Shown here one piece after another: positions 21,398-31,374 of a DNA stretch of 64,000 nt. The notes beneath the pieces were generated by a model, which had not been told where the DNA came from, ran no database searches, and saw only the letters and a list, made by a program, of their open reading frames with translations. How positions within the stretch are numbered: position 1 is the stretch's first letter; every line of letters starts with the position of its first letter. Position numbers and translations under genes: made by a program. Origin of the DNA: Caulobacteraceae bacterium (GTDB taxonomy: Bacteria; Pseudomonadota; Alphaproteobacteria; Caulobacterales; Caulobacteraceae); assembly GCA_019746095.1 (NCBI GenBank), contig JAIESL010000057.1, positions 1 to 64,000 on the forward strand. Direction: 5' to 3'.

Positions 21398-22039
21398 TTG
21401 CAGGATCTGGTCGGACCCGCTCTCGCGACACTCGCGCTCGCCGCGGTGGGCGGATACCTGCTGGGCTCCATCCCGTTCGGCGTGATCCTGACCCGTCTGG
21501 CGACGGGCGAGGATGTCCGCAGCATCGGCTCGGGCAATATCGGCGCGACCAACGTCCTGCGGACCGGGCGCAAGGACCTGGCCCTGGCCACCCTGATCCT
21601 CGACGCCGGCAAGGGCGCTGTGGCCTTCCTGATCGCCCAGGCCCTGTTCCCCGGTGTGCCGGCCATGGCCGCCGTCGCGGGTGGCGCGGCCTTTCTCGGT
21701 CACCTGTTCCCGGTCTGGCTCGGCTTCAAGGGCGGCAAGGGCGTGGCAACCTTCTTCGGCCTGCTGCTGGCCGCGGCCTGGCCGCTGGGCCTGATGGCCG
21801 GTGCGACCTGGCTGCTCGTGGCGATCCTGTTCCGGATGTCATCGTTTGCCGCCCTCATCGCCGCCGTGGCGGCCCCGCTGCTGGCCCTGCTGCCCCTGCC
21901 CCTGATGGGCTTGCCCGCGTCAGGCCCCGTGCTTGCCCTCTCGGTCGCGATGGCAGGTCTGATCTGGCTGCGCCATCATGAGAACATTGCCCGCATCCTC
22001 AAGGGGACCGAACCGCGGATAGGGGCGAAGAAGGGGTGA
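21398..22039 (+). CDS. plsY: glycerol-3-phosphate acyltransferase
   Basis: TTG start; 'GYLLGSIPFGVI', 'IGSGNIGATNVLRTG', 'GFKGGKGVATFFG'. Confidence 0.95.
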   Translation: MQDLVGPALATLALAAVGGYLLGSIPFGVILTRLATGEDVRSIGSGNIGATNVLRTGRKDLALATLILDAGKGAVAFLIAQALFPGVPAMAAVAGGAAFLGHLFPVWLGFKGGKGVATFFGLLLAAAWPLGLMAGATWLLVAILFRMSSFAALIAAVAAPLLALLPLPLMGLPASGPVLALSVAMAGLIWLRHHENIARILKGTEPRIGAKKG

Positions 22040-23127
22040 CCCTCCCGGACGCAGAGCGTTTCGCGCGCCTGCGTCTGGCGCGGACCGAGCAGATCGGTCC
22101 GGTGACCTTCAGCCAGCTGCTGGAGCGGTTCGGTTCGGCGCAGCGGGCCCTCGAGGCCCTGCCAGATTTTGTCCGGCGCGGTGGAGCAAACGGACATGCC
22201 GTGCCGCCGGTCGAGCAAATCGAGGCCGAGCTGGACGCCGGCAACCGGGCCGGTGCCCGGCTGATCATTCTCGGCGATGCGGACTATCCCGGGATGCTGG
22301 CGGCGGTCGATCCGCCACCGCCCCTGCTGTGGACGCTGGGAGATACCGGGCTGATGGCGCGGCCCTGCATCGCCCTGGTCGGGGCCCGGATCGCTTCGGC
22401 CGGGGGGCAGCGCATCGCGCGCGGCCTGGCACAGCAGCTGGGTGAGGCCGGCCATGTCGTGGTGTCAGGACTGGCCCGCGGCATCGATGGCGCCGCCCAC
22501 ACCGGAGCCCTGCCGACCGGAACCGTGGCGGTGCTGGGTGGCGGGGTGGATGACATCTATCCGCCCGACAATGCCGACCTCTATGCGCAGATCACCGAAC
22601 AGGGCTGCGTCGTCTCGGAGAGCCCGATGGGGGCACGGGCGCAGGCGAGGGACTTCCCGCGCCGCAATCGCATCATCTCGGGCCTTTCGCGCGGGGTGAT
22701 CGTGGTCGAGGCGGAGCTGAGGTCCGGCTCCCTGATCACCGCGCGGCTGGCCGCGGAACAGGGCCGCGATGTCTTTGCCGTGCCGGGATCGCCGCTCGAC
22801 CCCCGCTCACGTGGCCCCAATGAACTCCTGCGGCAGGGCGCGATCCTGTGCGAGGGACTGGAGGATGTGGAGCGGGCCTTCAACACCCTGCGAACCCTGC
22901 GTGAACCCGGGCCCACCAATCCCTTCGACGGTGCGCCGGACGACATCGAGGCCGCAGTGATCGAACAGGTCGCGGCCCTGCTGCCTCCCGTCCCGACGCC
23001 GCGTGACGAGCTGGCCCGGGCGCTCGGCCTGCCGATCGGCACGGTGGCGGCCGCCCTGCTGGAGCTCAGTCTGGCGGGACGAGCCGAGCTTCTGCCGGGT
23101 GGTCTGGCTGCGGCGCAATCACCCTGA
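22036..23127 (+). CDS. dprA: DNA processing protein DprA
   Basis: 'ALVGARIASAGGQRIARGLAQQLGEAGHVVVSGLARGIDGAAH', 'FPRRNRIISGLSRGVIVVEAELRSGSLITARLAAEQGRDVFAVPG'. Confidence 0.96.
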   Translation: MTLPDAERFARLRLARTEQIGPVTFSQLLERFGSAQRALEALPDFVRRGGANGHAVPPVEQIEAELDAGNRAGARLIILGDADYPGMLAAVDPPPPLLWTLGDTGLMARPCIALVGARIASAGGQRIARGLAQQLGEAGHVVVSGLARGIDGAAHTGALPTGTVAVLGGGVDDIYPPDNADLYAQITEQGCVVSESPMGARAQARDFPRRNRIISGLSRGVIVVEAELRSGSLITARLAAEQGRDVFAVPGSPLDPRSRGPNELLRQGAILCEGLEDVERAFNTLRTLREPGPTNPFDGAPDDIEAAVIEQVAALLPPVPTPRDELARALGLPIGTVAAALLELSLAGRAELLPGGLAAAQSP

Positions 23128-23208
23128 ATTCCAGCGCCGATTGACAGCGGCGCTCGCGCCAACCACGTTCCGCCCCCTTTCCGAGCCCGCGCAAGGCCCC
23201 CTCCCCGC

Positions 23209-25830
23209 ATGAACCTCGTCGTCGTCGAGAGCCCCGCAAAGGCCAAGACCATCAACAAATACCTGGGCCCGGACTTCACCGTCCTGGCGTCCTATGGCCA
23301 CGTCCGGGACCTGCCGTCGAAGGACGGCTCGGTCCTGCCCGACGACGACTTCGCCATGAGCTGGGAAGTCGACGTCCGCGCCTCGAAGCGGATGTCGGAG
23401 ATCGCCGAGGCTGCCAAGAAGGCCGACCGCGTCATCCTCGCCACCGACCCCGACCGCGAGGGGGAGGCGATCAGCTGGCACGTGCTGGAGATCCTGACGA
23501 AGAAGAAGGCGCTCAAGGATACGGCCGTCGAACGGGTCACCTTCAACGCCATCACCAAATCGGCCGTGCTGGAGGCCATGGCCAATCCGCGTCAGCTGGA
23601 TATGGAACTGGTCGAGGCCTATCTGGCTCGCCGCGCACTGGACTATCTGGTGGGCTTCACCCTGTCGCCCGTGCTCTGGCGCAAGCTGCCGGGTGCCCGC
23701 TCGGCCGGACGGGTGCAGTCGGTGGCCCTGCGCATCGTCGTCGACCGCGAGATGGAGATCGAGGCCTTCCGTGCGGCGGAATACTGGTCGGTCGAGGCCG
23801 ATCTGGCCGCCGACAGCCCGCCCTTCACCACCCGGCTGGTCAAGCACGCGGGCAAGCGGGTGCAGCGGCTGGACATCACGTCCGAGGCCATGGCCAATGC
23901 TGCGCGCGACGCCATCAGGGCCGGCAGCTTCACCATCAAGTCGATCGAGAAGAAGCCGGTCAAGCGCAGCCCCTCGCCGCCCTTCACCACCTCGACCCTG
24001 CAGCAGGAGGCCGCGCGCAAGCTCGGCTTCACCGCCCAGCGGACCATGCAGGCGGCGCAGAAACTGTATGAGGGCGTCGACGATACGGGCGGCCTGATCT
24101 CCTATATGCGGACCGACGGCCTGTCGGTCAGCCCCGAGGGTATCGCCCAGGCCCGTGAGGTCATCAGCGACCGGTTCGGTCCGGCCTACGTCCCGGAGCA
24201 ACCGCGATACTACAAGACCAAGGTCAAGAACGCCCAGGAAGCGCACGAAGCGATCCGGCCGACCAACCTGGCGCGCCATCCGGACAGCCTCCGGCTCGAG
24301 GGCGACCTGTCGCGGCTCTATGAGCTGATCTGGAAACGGATGATCGCCAGCCAGATGGAGTCTGCCCGGCTGGACCGGACCACGGTCGACGTCGAGACTC
24401 CGGACGGCCAGACCGGCCTGCGCGCCACCGGCCAGATCGTGGCCTTCGACGGCTTCATCGCCGTCTATGAAGAGAGCCGCGACGACAAGCCCAAGGACGG
24501 CGTCGACGACGAGGATGACACCACCCGCCTGCCCGCGCTGAAGGAAGGCGCCGTGGCGAAGGTGGAGGCCATCCGCACCGACCAGCATTTCACCGAGCCG
24601 CCCCCGCGCTTCTCGGAAGCGACCCTGGTCAAGAAGCTGGAAGAGCTCGGCATCGGCCGGCCGTCGACCTATGCCTCGATCCTGACCACCCTGCGCGACC
24701 GGGAATATGTCCGCATGGACAAGAACCGGTTCATTCCCGAGGACAACGGTCGGCTGGTCACGGCCTTCCTGGAACAGTTCTTCACCCAGTGGGTCCAGTA
24801 CGATTTCACCGCGGCGCTGGAGACCCGGCTGGATGAGGTGTCGGCCGGGGATCTCGACTGGAAGGTCGTGCTGCGTGACTTCTGGAGCCAGTTGAAGCCG
24901 GCCACGGACGCCGTCACCGCCCGTCAGGGCGTGATCGATGAGCTGGACACGGCGATCGGGCCCTTCCTGTTCCCCGACAAGGGCGACGGGACGGACGCGC
25001 GCCTGTGCCCCCTGTGCAAACAGGGCCGGCTGCACCTGAAGGCCAGCTTCAAGATGAAGTCGTCCTTCATCGGCTGCTCCAACTATCCGGAGTGCCGCTA
25101 TACGCGCGGCTTCGGCGCCGCGACGGGAGTCGAGGACGGCGGCGACCGTGACCTGGGCGTCGATCCCGTGACCGGTGCGCCGGTGGCGCTGAAGATCGGA
25201 CGGTTCGGCCCCTATGTGGAAACGACCGTGGCCGGCGAGGAGAAGCCGAAGCGGTCCTCCCTGCCCAAGGGCTGGTCGCCTGCGACCTTGGCACTGGAAC
25301 AGGCGCTGCGCCTGCTGGCCCTGCCACGCGAGGTCGGGATCCATCCGGAGGACGGCAAGCCGATCTCGGCGGGCCTCGGCCGTTACGGGCCGTTCGTGCT
25401 GCACGCCGGGACCTATGCCAATGTCGCCGACATCGATGAGGTGTTCGACATCGGCCTGAACCGTGCCGTGGTGCTGCTGGCCGAGAAGCGGGCCGGCAAA
25501 TTCGCGGGCCGCGGGGCGGCGACGGCGCCGTTGAAGGACCTCGGAGCCCACCCGGAGACGGGCGAGCCGGTGCACGTCATGGCCGGCCGGTTCGGCCCCT
25601 ATGTGAAGTCGGGCAAGGTCAATGCGACCCTGCCCAAGGGCACGGCGCCGGAGGAGATGACGATGGAGATCGCCGTGCCGCTGCTGGCGGCTCGCGCGGC
25701 CGCCGCTCCGGCCAAGGGCAAGAAGGCACCCGCCAGGAAGGCAGCGGCTCCGAAGGCGGCAGCAAAGAAGCCGGCGGCGAAGAAGAATCCGGCCGCGAAG
25801 AAGCCCGCGGCCAAAAAGGCTCCGGCCTAG
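23209..25830 (+). CDS. topA: DNA topoisomerase I with Lys/Ala-rich C-terminal tail
   Basis: 'MNLVVVESPAKAKTINKYLG', 'SAGRVQSVALRIVV', 'ISYMRTDGLSVSPEG', zinc-finger CPLC...CSNYPEC; K/A/P-rich tail. Confidence 0.97.
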   Translation: MNLVVVESPAKAKTINKYLGPDFTVLASYGHVRDLPSKDGSVLPDDDFAMSWEVDVRASKRMSEIAEAAKKADRVILATDPDREGEAISWHVLEILTKKKALKDTAVERVTFNAITKSAVLEAMANPRQLDMELVEAYLARRALDYLVGFTLSPVLWRKLPGARSAGRVQSVALRIVVDREMEIEAFRAAEYWSVEADLAADSPPFTTRLVKHAGKRVQRLDITSEAMANAARDAIRAGSFTIKSIEKKPVKRSPSPPFTTSTLQQEAARKLGFTAQRTMQAAQKLYEGVDDTGGLISYMRTDGLSVSPEGIAQAREVISDRFGPAYVPEQPRYYKTKVKNAQEAHEAIRPTNLARHPDSLRLEGDLSRLYELIWKRMIASQMESARLDRTTVDVETPDGQTGLRATGQIVAFDGFIAVYEESRDDKPKDGVDDEDDTTRLPALKEGAVAKVEAIRTDQHFTEPPPRFSEATLVKKLEELGIGRPSTYASILTTLRDREYVRMDKNRFIPEDNGRLVTAFLEQFFTQWVQYDFTAALETRLDEVSAGDLDWKVVLRDFWSQLKPATDAVTARQGVIDELDTAIGPFLFPDKGDGTDARLCPLCKQGRLHLKASFKMKSSFIGCSNYPECRYTRGFGAATGVEDGGDRDLGVDPVTGAPVALKIGRFGPYVETTVAGEEKPKRSSLPKGWSPATLALEQALRLLALPREVGIHPEDGKPISAGLGRYGPFVLHAGTYANVADIDEVFDIGLNRAVVLLAEKRAGKFAGRGAATAPLKDLGAHPETGEPVHVMAGRFGPYVKSGKVNATLPKGTAPEEMTMEIAVPLLAARAAAAPAKGKKAPARKAAAPKAAAKKPAAKKNPAAKKPAAKKAPA

Positions 25831-26246
25831 GGCTTCAGCAGCCGGTCTCTCGCCGCATTGAGGCGGGAGGCGAGGCCTTCGGTGCCGCCCTGATCAGGGT
25901 GGGCCCGCCCCATCAACCGCTTCCAGGCGGCGTTGATCTCCTGCGGCGTGGCGGCGGCGGTAACGCCGAGCAAGGACCGGGCCTCGGCCGCGCTCATGGC
26001 TTCGCCATGCGGAACCACGATCCGCTGCCGCGAGGCGACGGTCAGCCAGAGGCCCGCGCCGGCCAAGCCCACCGCCGGAAGCCAGGCACCACGGAATGCC
26101 AGAAGCACCCCGGCACCGATCAGAACCGCACTGAAGAGGGTGGCGGCGACCCGCCACTGGGCCCGACCGCGTCGTTCGCTGTGTCGACCCAGCCGGATCA
26201 GGGCCCAGACGGCTATGGCGCCCAGGACCAGCCAGGAGAGGCTCAA
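25827..26246 (-). CDS. membrane-anchored DnaJ-domain protein
   Basis: N-terminal TM segments; C-terminal 'ARSLLGVTAAATPQEINAAWKRLMGRAHPDQGGTEGLASRLNAARDRLL'. Confidence 0.85.
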   Translation of the reverse strand: MSLSWLVLGAIAVWALIRLGRHSERRGRAQWRVAATLFSAVLIGAGVLLAFRGAWLPAVGLAGAGLWLTVASRQRIVVPHGEAMSAAEARSLLGVTAAATPQEINAAWKRLMGRAHPDQGGTEGLASRLNAARDRLLKP

Positions 26247-26250
26247 GGGG

Positions 26251-27090
26251 TCACGCCGCCGCGTCCAGGGGGGCGTCGAGGGCGCTGCCGTCCAGCCCGA
26301 GAGCCAGCATCAGATTGCGCATCTCCTGTCGCGCCGCGACATGGGCCAGGGAGACGGCGACGGGCCGGACCTCATTGGACAGGTCAGCGACCGTCAGGCC
26401 GAACGGGAAGAGTTCGCGATAGATGACCCGGTCGCGCAGGCCGGGCCCGATGCGGAAGCCGACCCGGCGGGACAGCTTCTCCATCCGGTCCTCGAGCCGC
26501 TGCCGGTTGCGGGCGGCCGCAACAGCCATGCGATTCACCACCACGATCCAGTCGATCGTGGCCTGGCGGCCCTCGGTAATGGCCCGGTGCTTACGGGCCT
26601 CCCAGACGCTCTCGGAATAGATCGAGGGCTTGAGCAGATCGAGGGTGACCGGGTCGATCTGACCCAGCAGGTCGAAGTCGACGAAGCTGTCGTTCATCGG
26701 GGTGACGATCTGGTCGGCCAGGCCATGGGCGGTGCGCGACAGCAGGGTGTCGCCGCCGGGGGTGTCGATCAGAATGACGTCGGCCTCAGCGCGGGCCTGG
26801 GCCATGGCGGCGGTGAAACGGGCCAGTTGTTCCTGCTCGTCGGCCTTGGCCAGTGCCTTGCCGTCGCCGAGGTCGGGCTCGAACGGCATGGGAAGGGTGT
26901 GATTGTTGCCGGCCATCCAGCCGGCGCGATTGGCGAAGAACTTGGACATCGACCGCTGACGCAGGTCCAGATCGATGATGGCCACACGCCGGCCCGCGTG
27001 AAGCAGGCCACAGACGATGTGGATGGCGAGCGTGGACTTGCCCGCCCCACCCTTTTCGTTACCGACGACGATGACCGCAGGGTCAGCCAT
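26251..27090 (-). CDS. mipZ: division-plane positioning ParA-like ATPase MipZ
   Basis: 'VIVVGNEKGGAGKSTLAIHIVCGLLHAGRRVAIIDLDLRQRSMSKFFANRAGWM'; deviant Walker A; size and motifs as in MipZ. Confidence 0.95.
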   Translation of the reverse strand: MADPAVIVVGNEKGGAGKSTLAIHIVCGLLHAGRRVAIIDLDLRQRSMSKFFANRAGWMAGNNHTLPMPFEPDLGDGKALAKADEQEQLARFTAAMAQARAEADVILIDTPGGDTLLSRTAHGLADQIVTPMNDSFVDFDLLGQIDPVTLDLLKPSIYSESVWEARKHRAITEGRQATIDWIVVVNRMAVAAARNRQRLEDRMEKLSRRVGFRIGPGLRDRVIYRELFPFGLTVADLSNEVRPVAVSLAHVAARQEMRNLMLALGLDGSALDAPLDAAA

Positions 27091-27118
27091 GGATGTTCAC
27101 GCCTTTCGGGCGGCCGCC

Positions 27119-27151
27119 GACTCAGACAAGCGACCGTGGGCACACAGAATC
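27119..27151. promoter_or_regulatory. two GANTC (CcrM-type) motifs upstream of mipZ
   Basis: GACTC at 27119-27123 and GAATC at 27147-27151, within ~60 bp of the mipZ start codon. Confidence 0.55.
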
Positions 27152-27208
27152 GCGTCCGGGAGCACCGACGTCAACGACCGTCTGGAAGGCGACTGTGGAT
27201 GTCGGGTC

Positions 27209-27859
27209 TCAAGCGACCCGATTGCACCATGGATCCGCGATCCCGGCGGCGGCACAGACCGCGGCCGCGCCGGTGGAGGGGGTGGCGACCTTGAGACGGG
27301 TCAGGCGGCGACCATCGACCTCGACCGTCTCATAGACGGGCGACAGGCCGCTCAGGGACCGGGCAGCCGGGCCTGACTTGAGCCGGGCCCAGGCGGAACG
27401 GGCCGCGGCCTCGCTGGAATAGGCCCCGAGCTGAACCAGGCCGCGTCCCCCGCGGGAGGGGGACACCGCGGGCGGTGCGATGACCGGGCGCAGGCCGGCC
27501 CGGGCCGAGGCGGAGTCCACGCGCGCCGAAACCTGTTGCACCACGGCGTCAGCCACGGCCGGGGCAGCAGCAGCCACGAGCCGGGGGGCGGCGCGCTCAA
27601 CGGCGGAGTCGAGCCCGTCGCGGGCGTCCCACAGGGCATGCGGGTCCATCACTTCCACCCGCAGGGCCGGACGCAGGCCCGCCTCTGCGGCCGTGCGGCG
27701 CGGCGCGACTGAGGAGGTGTGCCCCTCCAGATCGATGGCGGCGACGGCGTTCGCCAGGCTTTCGAAACGGTTCGGATCGCTGTCGACCATGCCGCAGCTG
27801 TTCAGGCCGACGGCCGCGACAAGCACGACGACTGGACGAATGATCTGGCTGGACCTCAT
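27209..27859 (-). CDS. SPOR domain-containing putative lipoprotein
   Basis: 'VVLVAAVGLNSCG' lipobox-like; C-terminal 'GLVQLGAYSSEAAARSAWARLKSG...PVYETVEVDGRRLTRLKVA' SPOR repeat. Confidence 0.85.
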   Translation of the reverse strand: MRSSQIIRPVVVLVAAVGLNSCGMVDSDPNRFESLANAVAAIDLEGHTSSVAPRRTAAEAGLRPALRVEVMDPHALWDARDGLDSAVERAAPRLVAAAAPAVADAVVQQVSARVDSASARAGLRPVIAPPAVSPSRGGRGLVQLGAYSSEAAARSAWARLKSGPAARSLSGLSPVYETVEVDGRRLTRLKVATPSTGAAAVCAAAGIADPWCNRVA

Positions 27860-27934
27860 AAGCCGATACTGGCACGGCAAGATTTGCCGCCCGGTTCACA
27901 ATCAGGCTTAAGCCGGAAGGTTAATCCGTTCATC

Positions 27935-28807
27935 ATGGCAGAGACCGCTACCCTTCCCGTTGCGCGAACCATTGCGGCCCTGCGCCAGACCGTTGCCGAC
28001 TGGCGGCGACAAGGGCTCAGCGTAGGGTTCGTCCCGACCATGGGGGCGCTGCACGAGGGCCATCTGACCCTGGTACGCGAGGCCGGTGAGCGGGCTGACC
28101 GGGTCGTGGCGAGTGTGTTCGTCAACCCGACCCAGTTCGCCGCGCACGAGGATCTGGGGACCTATCCGAGGCAGGAGGCACGCGACGCGGAGCTTCTGGC
28201 CGGGGCCGGCTGCGACCTGCTGTTCGCGCCGTCGGTGGAGGAGATGTATCCGGCGGGTGCCACCACAACCATCAGCGTCGGCGGGCCGGCCGAGGGGCTG
28301 GAGGGCGAGTTTCGCCCCCGGATGTTCGGCGGCGTGGCCCTGGTGGTCGCCAAATTGCTGAACCAGGTCCAGGCGGATGTGGCCGTGTTCGGGGAAAAGG
28401 ACTGGCAGCAGTTGATGGTCGTCCGGCGTCTGGTTCGCGACCTCGACCTTCCGACCGTGATCATCGGCTCGCCAACCATGCGCGACGGCCACGGCCTCGC
28501 CCTGTCTTCCCGCAATGCCTATCTGTCCGAGACGGAACTGGAGACCGCTAGAGGGCTGAACGGCGTTCTGGCCGAGGCTGCGGCGGCGGCAGCGTCAGGC
28601 ATAAGGCTGGACAGGGTGGAACAGGACGCCCGCGCGGCGCTGCTGCGGGCCGGGTTCAGCCACGTGGACTATGTCGCCGTCCGACGCGCCGACGACCTGT
28701 GCATCTTCGCCGACGGCATCGTGGATGCACCCGGGCGGATCCTGGCCGCCGCATGGCTGGGGCGCACGCGGCTCATCGACAATATGGCGGTCGCCGCGCC
28801 GGCCTGA
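27935..28807 (+). CDS. panC: pantothenate synthetase
   Basis: 'VGFVPTMGALHEGHLTLVREA', 'VFVNPTQF', 'VFGEKDWQQLMVVRRLVRDL', 'RDGHGLALSSRNAYL'. Confidence 0.97.
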   Translation: MAETATLPVARTIAALRQTVADWRRQGLSVGFVPTMGALHEGHLTLVREAGERADRVVASVFVNPTQFAAHEDLGTYPRQEARDAELLAGAGCDLLFAPSVEEMYPAGATTTISVGGPAEGLEGEFRPRMFGGVALVVAKLLNQVQADVAVFGEKDWQQLMVVRRLVRDLDLPTVIIGSPTMRDGHGLALSSRNAYLSETELETARGLNGVLAEAAAAAASGIRLDRVEQDARAALLRAGFSHVDYVAVRRADDLCIFADGIVDAPGRILAAAWLGRTRLIDNMAVAAPA

Positions 28808-28816
28808 CGCCGGCCC

Positions 28817-30514
28817 TCAGGCCAATTTCAGATCCATGACCCCGCCGATCCATTCGATGCGCGACCGGCGACGGGCCTCGGCAGATGCGGCCGCATTGCC
28901 GAGGGCGGCTTCGGCCTCGGCCAGCACGAAATAGCTGTAGGGGTCGTTGGGCCAGTCCTCGATCAGTTCCAGCACCTTGGCCCGGGCCCCGGCCGCGTCG
29001 CCCTTCATCAGCAGGGCGGCCGCCAGGCTGCGGCGGGTCGGATACCAGACGATCGGCGGATCACCGCCCTCCTCGCCCTGCCCCTGGATCGCCGCCGCGC
29101 GCGCATAGGCGGCGACGGCCGCATCGGTATCACCGGCGATCATCGCCGCACGCCCTTCCAGCACCCGCTGGGACAGTTCGGTGAAGTCGCGTCGCTCAGC
29201 CGCCATCGGTCCCGAGGCGAAGGAGGGATCGGTGCGAAGGGTCTTGATCGCCTCGGCTTCGGCACGGACCGCCGCCGCGTCACCCGCCCGCGCCGCCGCC
29301 TCGCCCCGGGCATAGTGCCAGCTGACGCGCAGCATCGGATGGCTGGCCGCGGGCTCGGCCAGGGCCGCCACCTGCTCCGGCGCACCGAACCGGCCGAAGA
29401 TGGCATAGGCATTATTGGCGACCATCTGCCGCCACAGATTGTCCGCCGGAATGTCGGGATAGGTCTCGAGGAACCATTCGGCGAGCTTCAGCCCCTCCTC
29501 GGCCCCGCCGGCCATCAGGGCCCCGCCCATGCCGAAATGGATGTTGTGACCATGCAGCGGCATGCCGGGCACGCCGCCGGGCGGACGGGCGAGGCTGTCG
29601 TATCTCAGGTCCAGAGCCACCGCATTGACGTTGGACATCATGGCGTCGCGGTAGCGGCCGACCCGATAGAAGGTGTGCGACGGCATATGCACCAGATGGC
29701 TGGCACCGGGGGCCAGGGCCGCGAGCCGCTCGCCATAGGGAATGGCCTTGTGCGGATCGTCCGACCATTCGGTCAGGTGGATATAGAGATGGATTGCACC
29801 GGGATCGTCCGGCGCTGCCGCCAACGCCTGTTCGAGGAGCCCCATCGCCCGGGTGATGCCGGGGTCCTTGGCCTTGCCGTCCTCATCCCACCATTCGTCC
29901 GCCTTGAGCATCCAGGCGTCGGCGGTGATGGCAGCGACCGTGATGTCGGACGGGTTGTGGCGGGCAATCCGGTCCATCGCCTGGGCGAAGCGCCGGTCAC
30001 GGGTTCCTCTGACGCCGGAATAGCGCTGGACGAGGGCGTCGATCATCTGGCGCTGCATCGGCGAGGCGCGACGCGCCAGGCGACGGGCGTCACGGGCCGC
30101 CTTGAGCGCGGCGGCCTGGCTGTCGTCATCATTGCCGCCGCCGTTGAGGTTGGGGCCCAGCGCCCAGGCCTCGCCCCATGCACACATGCCGCAGGTCGGA
30201 TCGAGCAGCCGCGCCTTGCGGAAGGCCCGGACCGATTCCTTGTGCTCGAAGGCCCAGCGCAGCCGGACGCCGTGGTTGAACCAGGCCTGTGCCTCCGGAA
30301 CGGCCGTATCGACGGCGAAACCGCCGGTTCCGAACCCGTCCACCATGACCATGTCGGCCACGGGTGTGCCCGTATTGGCCGAGACTGCGGGGCCGCAGAC
30401 CTGGGGCCGTTCAATCCGGTCGAGCGCCGCGCGCTCCGCGGTCGCATCGGCGACAGCGGCGGGGCCGATCAGGGAAACCGTCAGGGCGACGCCGGCCAGA
30501 AGAAGTCTACGCAT
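28817..30514 (-). CDS. secreted TPR-repeat protein
   Basis: Signal peptide MRRLLLAGVALTVSLIGPAAVADA; 'AWFNHGVRLRWAFEHKESVRAFRKARLLDPTCGMCAWGEAWALGPN'. Confidence 0.85.
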   Translation of the reverse strand: MRRLLLAGVALTVSLIGPAAVADATAERAALDRIERPQVCGPAVSANTGTPVADMVMVDGFGTGGFAVDTAVPEAQAWFNHGVRLRWAFEHKESVRAFRKARLLDPTCGMCAWGEAWALGPNLNGGGNDDDSQAAALKAARDARRLARRASPMQRQMIDALVQRYSGVRGTRDRRFAQAMDRIARHNPSDITVAAITADAWMLKADEWWDEDGKAKDPGITRAMGLLEQALAAAPDDPGAIHLYIHLTEWSDDPHKAIPYGERLAALAPGASHLVHMPSHTFYRVGRYRDAMMSNVNAVALDLRYDSLARPPGGVPGMPLHGHNIHFGMGGALMAGGAEEGLKLAEWFLETYPDIPADNLWRQMVANNAYAIFGRFGAPEQVAALAEPAASHPMLRVSWHYARGEAAARAGDAAAVRAEAEAIKTLRTDPSFASGPMAAERRDFTELSQRVLEGRAAMIAGDTDAAVAAYARAAAIQGQGEEGGDPPIVWYPTRRSLAAALLMKGDAAGARAKVLELIEDWPNDPYSYFVLAEAEAALGNAAASAEARRRSRIEWIGGVMDLKLA

Positions 30515-30579
30515 GAACGGGCCCTCCCCGGCCCTCGCAGCCACCTTGGCCTGAAAGCAGGCGATCGCCAAGGTCGGGT

Positions 30580-30927
30580 TCAGCCGCAGCGGACCTGCTC
30601 AACGATTCCGGTCTGATCGTTGAAAAAGATGTTCAGGCGGTGGGGTGAATAGTCCTGGGTGACCGGACAGGTCGTGCAGGTGACCCTTCGGCTCACGACA
30701 TCCACCGGGACCGGGATCTCGGTCCTCGGCTTGCCGACCAGCCATTGCAGTTCACCGGCCCGGCAGATGTCAGCGGTCGGACTGGAGGGGCGGGAGCCCG
30801 TCGGCGGATTGATCTGCGCCTGCTCGATCGTGCGCGGCGCGGAGGCCTCGGGGGCGGGCGTCGAACAGGCCGCCAGGGCCAGCAGGGCGATCAGGCCGCC
30901 TTTTCCCAGCGCCCTTCCGGAGACTGT
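30580..30927 (-). CDS. putative peptidase inhibitor I78-family lipoprotein
   Basis: GTG start; 'LALAACSTPAPEA' lipobox; 'LQWLVGKPRTEIPVP...HRLNIFFNDQTGIVEQVRCG' I78-like. Confidence 0.77.
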   Translation of the reverse strand, partial: TVSGRALGKGGLIALLALAACSTPAPEASAPRTIEQAQINPPTGSRPSSPTADICRAGELQWLVGKPRTEIPVPVDVVSRRVTCTTCPVTQDYSPHRLNIFFNDQTGIVEQVRCG

Positions 30928-31352
30928 TTCCAGTAGGCCAGGGCCGCGCCCGCATCCTTCAGCGTCTTCCACCGGACACGCGCGCCCGACAGTGCCGCCT
31001 CGTCCCGTCCGTCGAAGATGATGAAGCATCGGTCGAAGCCTTTCGTGTCGCCCAGTTCTGAACCGTCCACAATGAACAGCGCCTGAGCGCCGTTCGGATT
31101 CTCAAGTGATTCGGTCAGAAGAATGGGCTGCCGCGCGGCCTCGGGGTCCGACGCCCGGCCATGCGCCAGAAAGCTGTCATCGCGCCAGGTCCAAAGCCGC
31201 TCGTCGATCTCGTCGAGCAGGCGAGGGTCAGCGGCGCGCACCAGCGCCCGCCACCCCCGCTCACGCGTCTTTTCCATCAGGCCGGGCAACACCTCGTCCA
31301 GGGTCGACCGCTCGAGGTGGTAGAACCAGATTTCGGGCTTGGCGTCAGACAC
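30891..31352 (-). CDS. holC: DNA polymerase III chi subunit
   Basis: 'IWFYHLERSTLDEVLPGLMEKTRERGWRALVRA', 'LDERLWTW'-like 'IDERLWTWRDDSFLAHG'; upstream of an M17 aminopeptidase transcribed in the same direction. Confidence 0.92.
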   Translation of the reverse strand: MSDAKPEIWFYHLERSTLDEVLPGLMEKTRERGWRALVRAADPRLLDEIDERLWTWRDDSFLAHGRASDPEAARQPILLTESLENPNGAQALFIVDGSELGDTKGFDRCFIIFDGRDEAALSGARVRWKTLKDAGAALAYWKQSPEGRWEKAA

Positions 31353-31374
31353 CCGGCTCTACCTTTTCAGAGAC

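Noticed and set aside
23119-25575. 818-aa ORF on the minus strand opposite topA
   Set aside because: Shadow ORF of a GC-rich genome; low-complexity H/Q/R/G/A composition, no motif, fully antisense to a certain topA.
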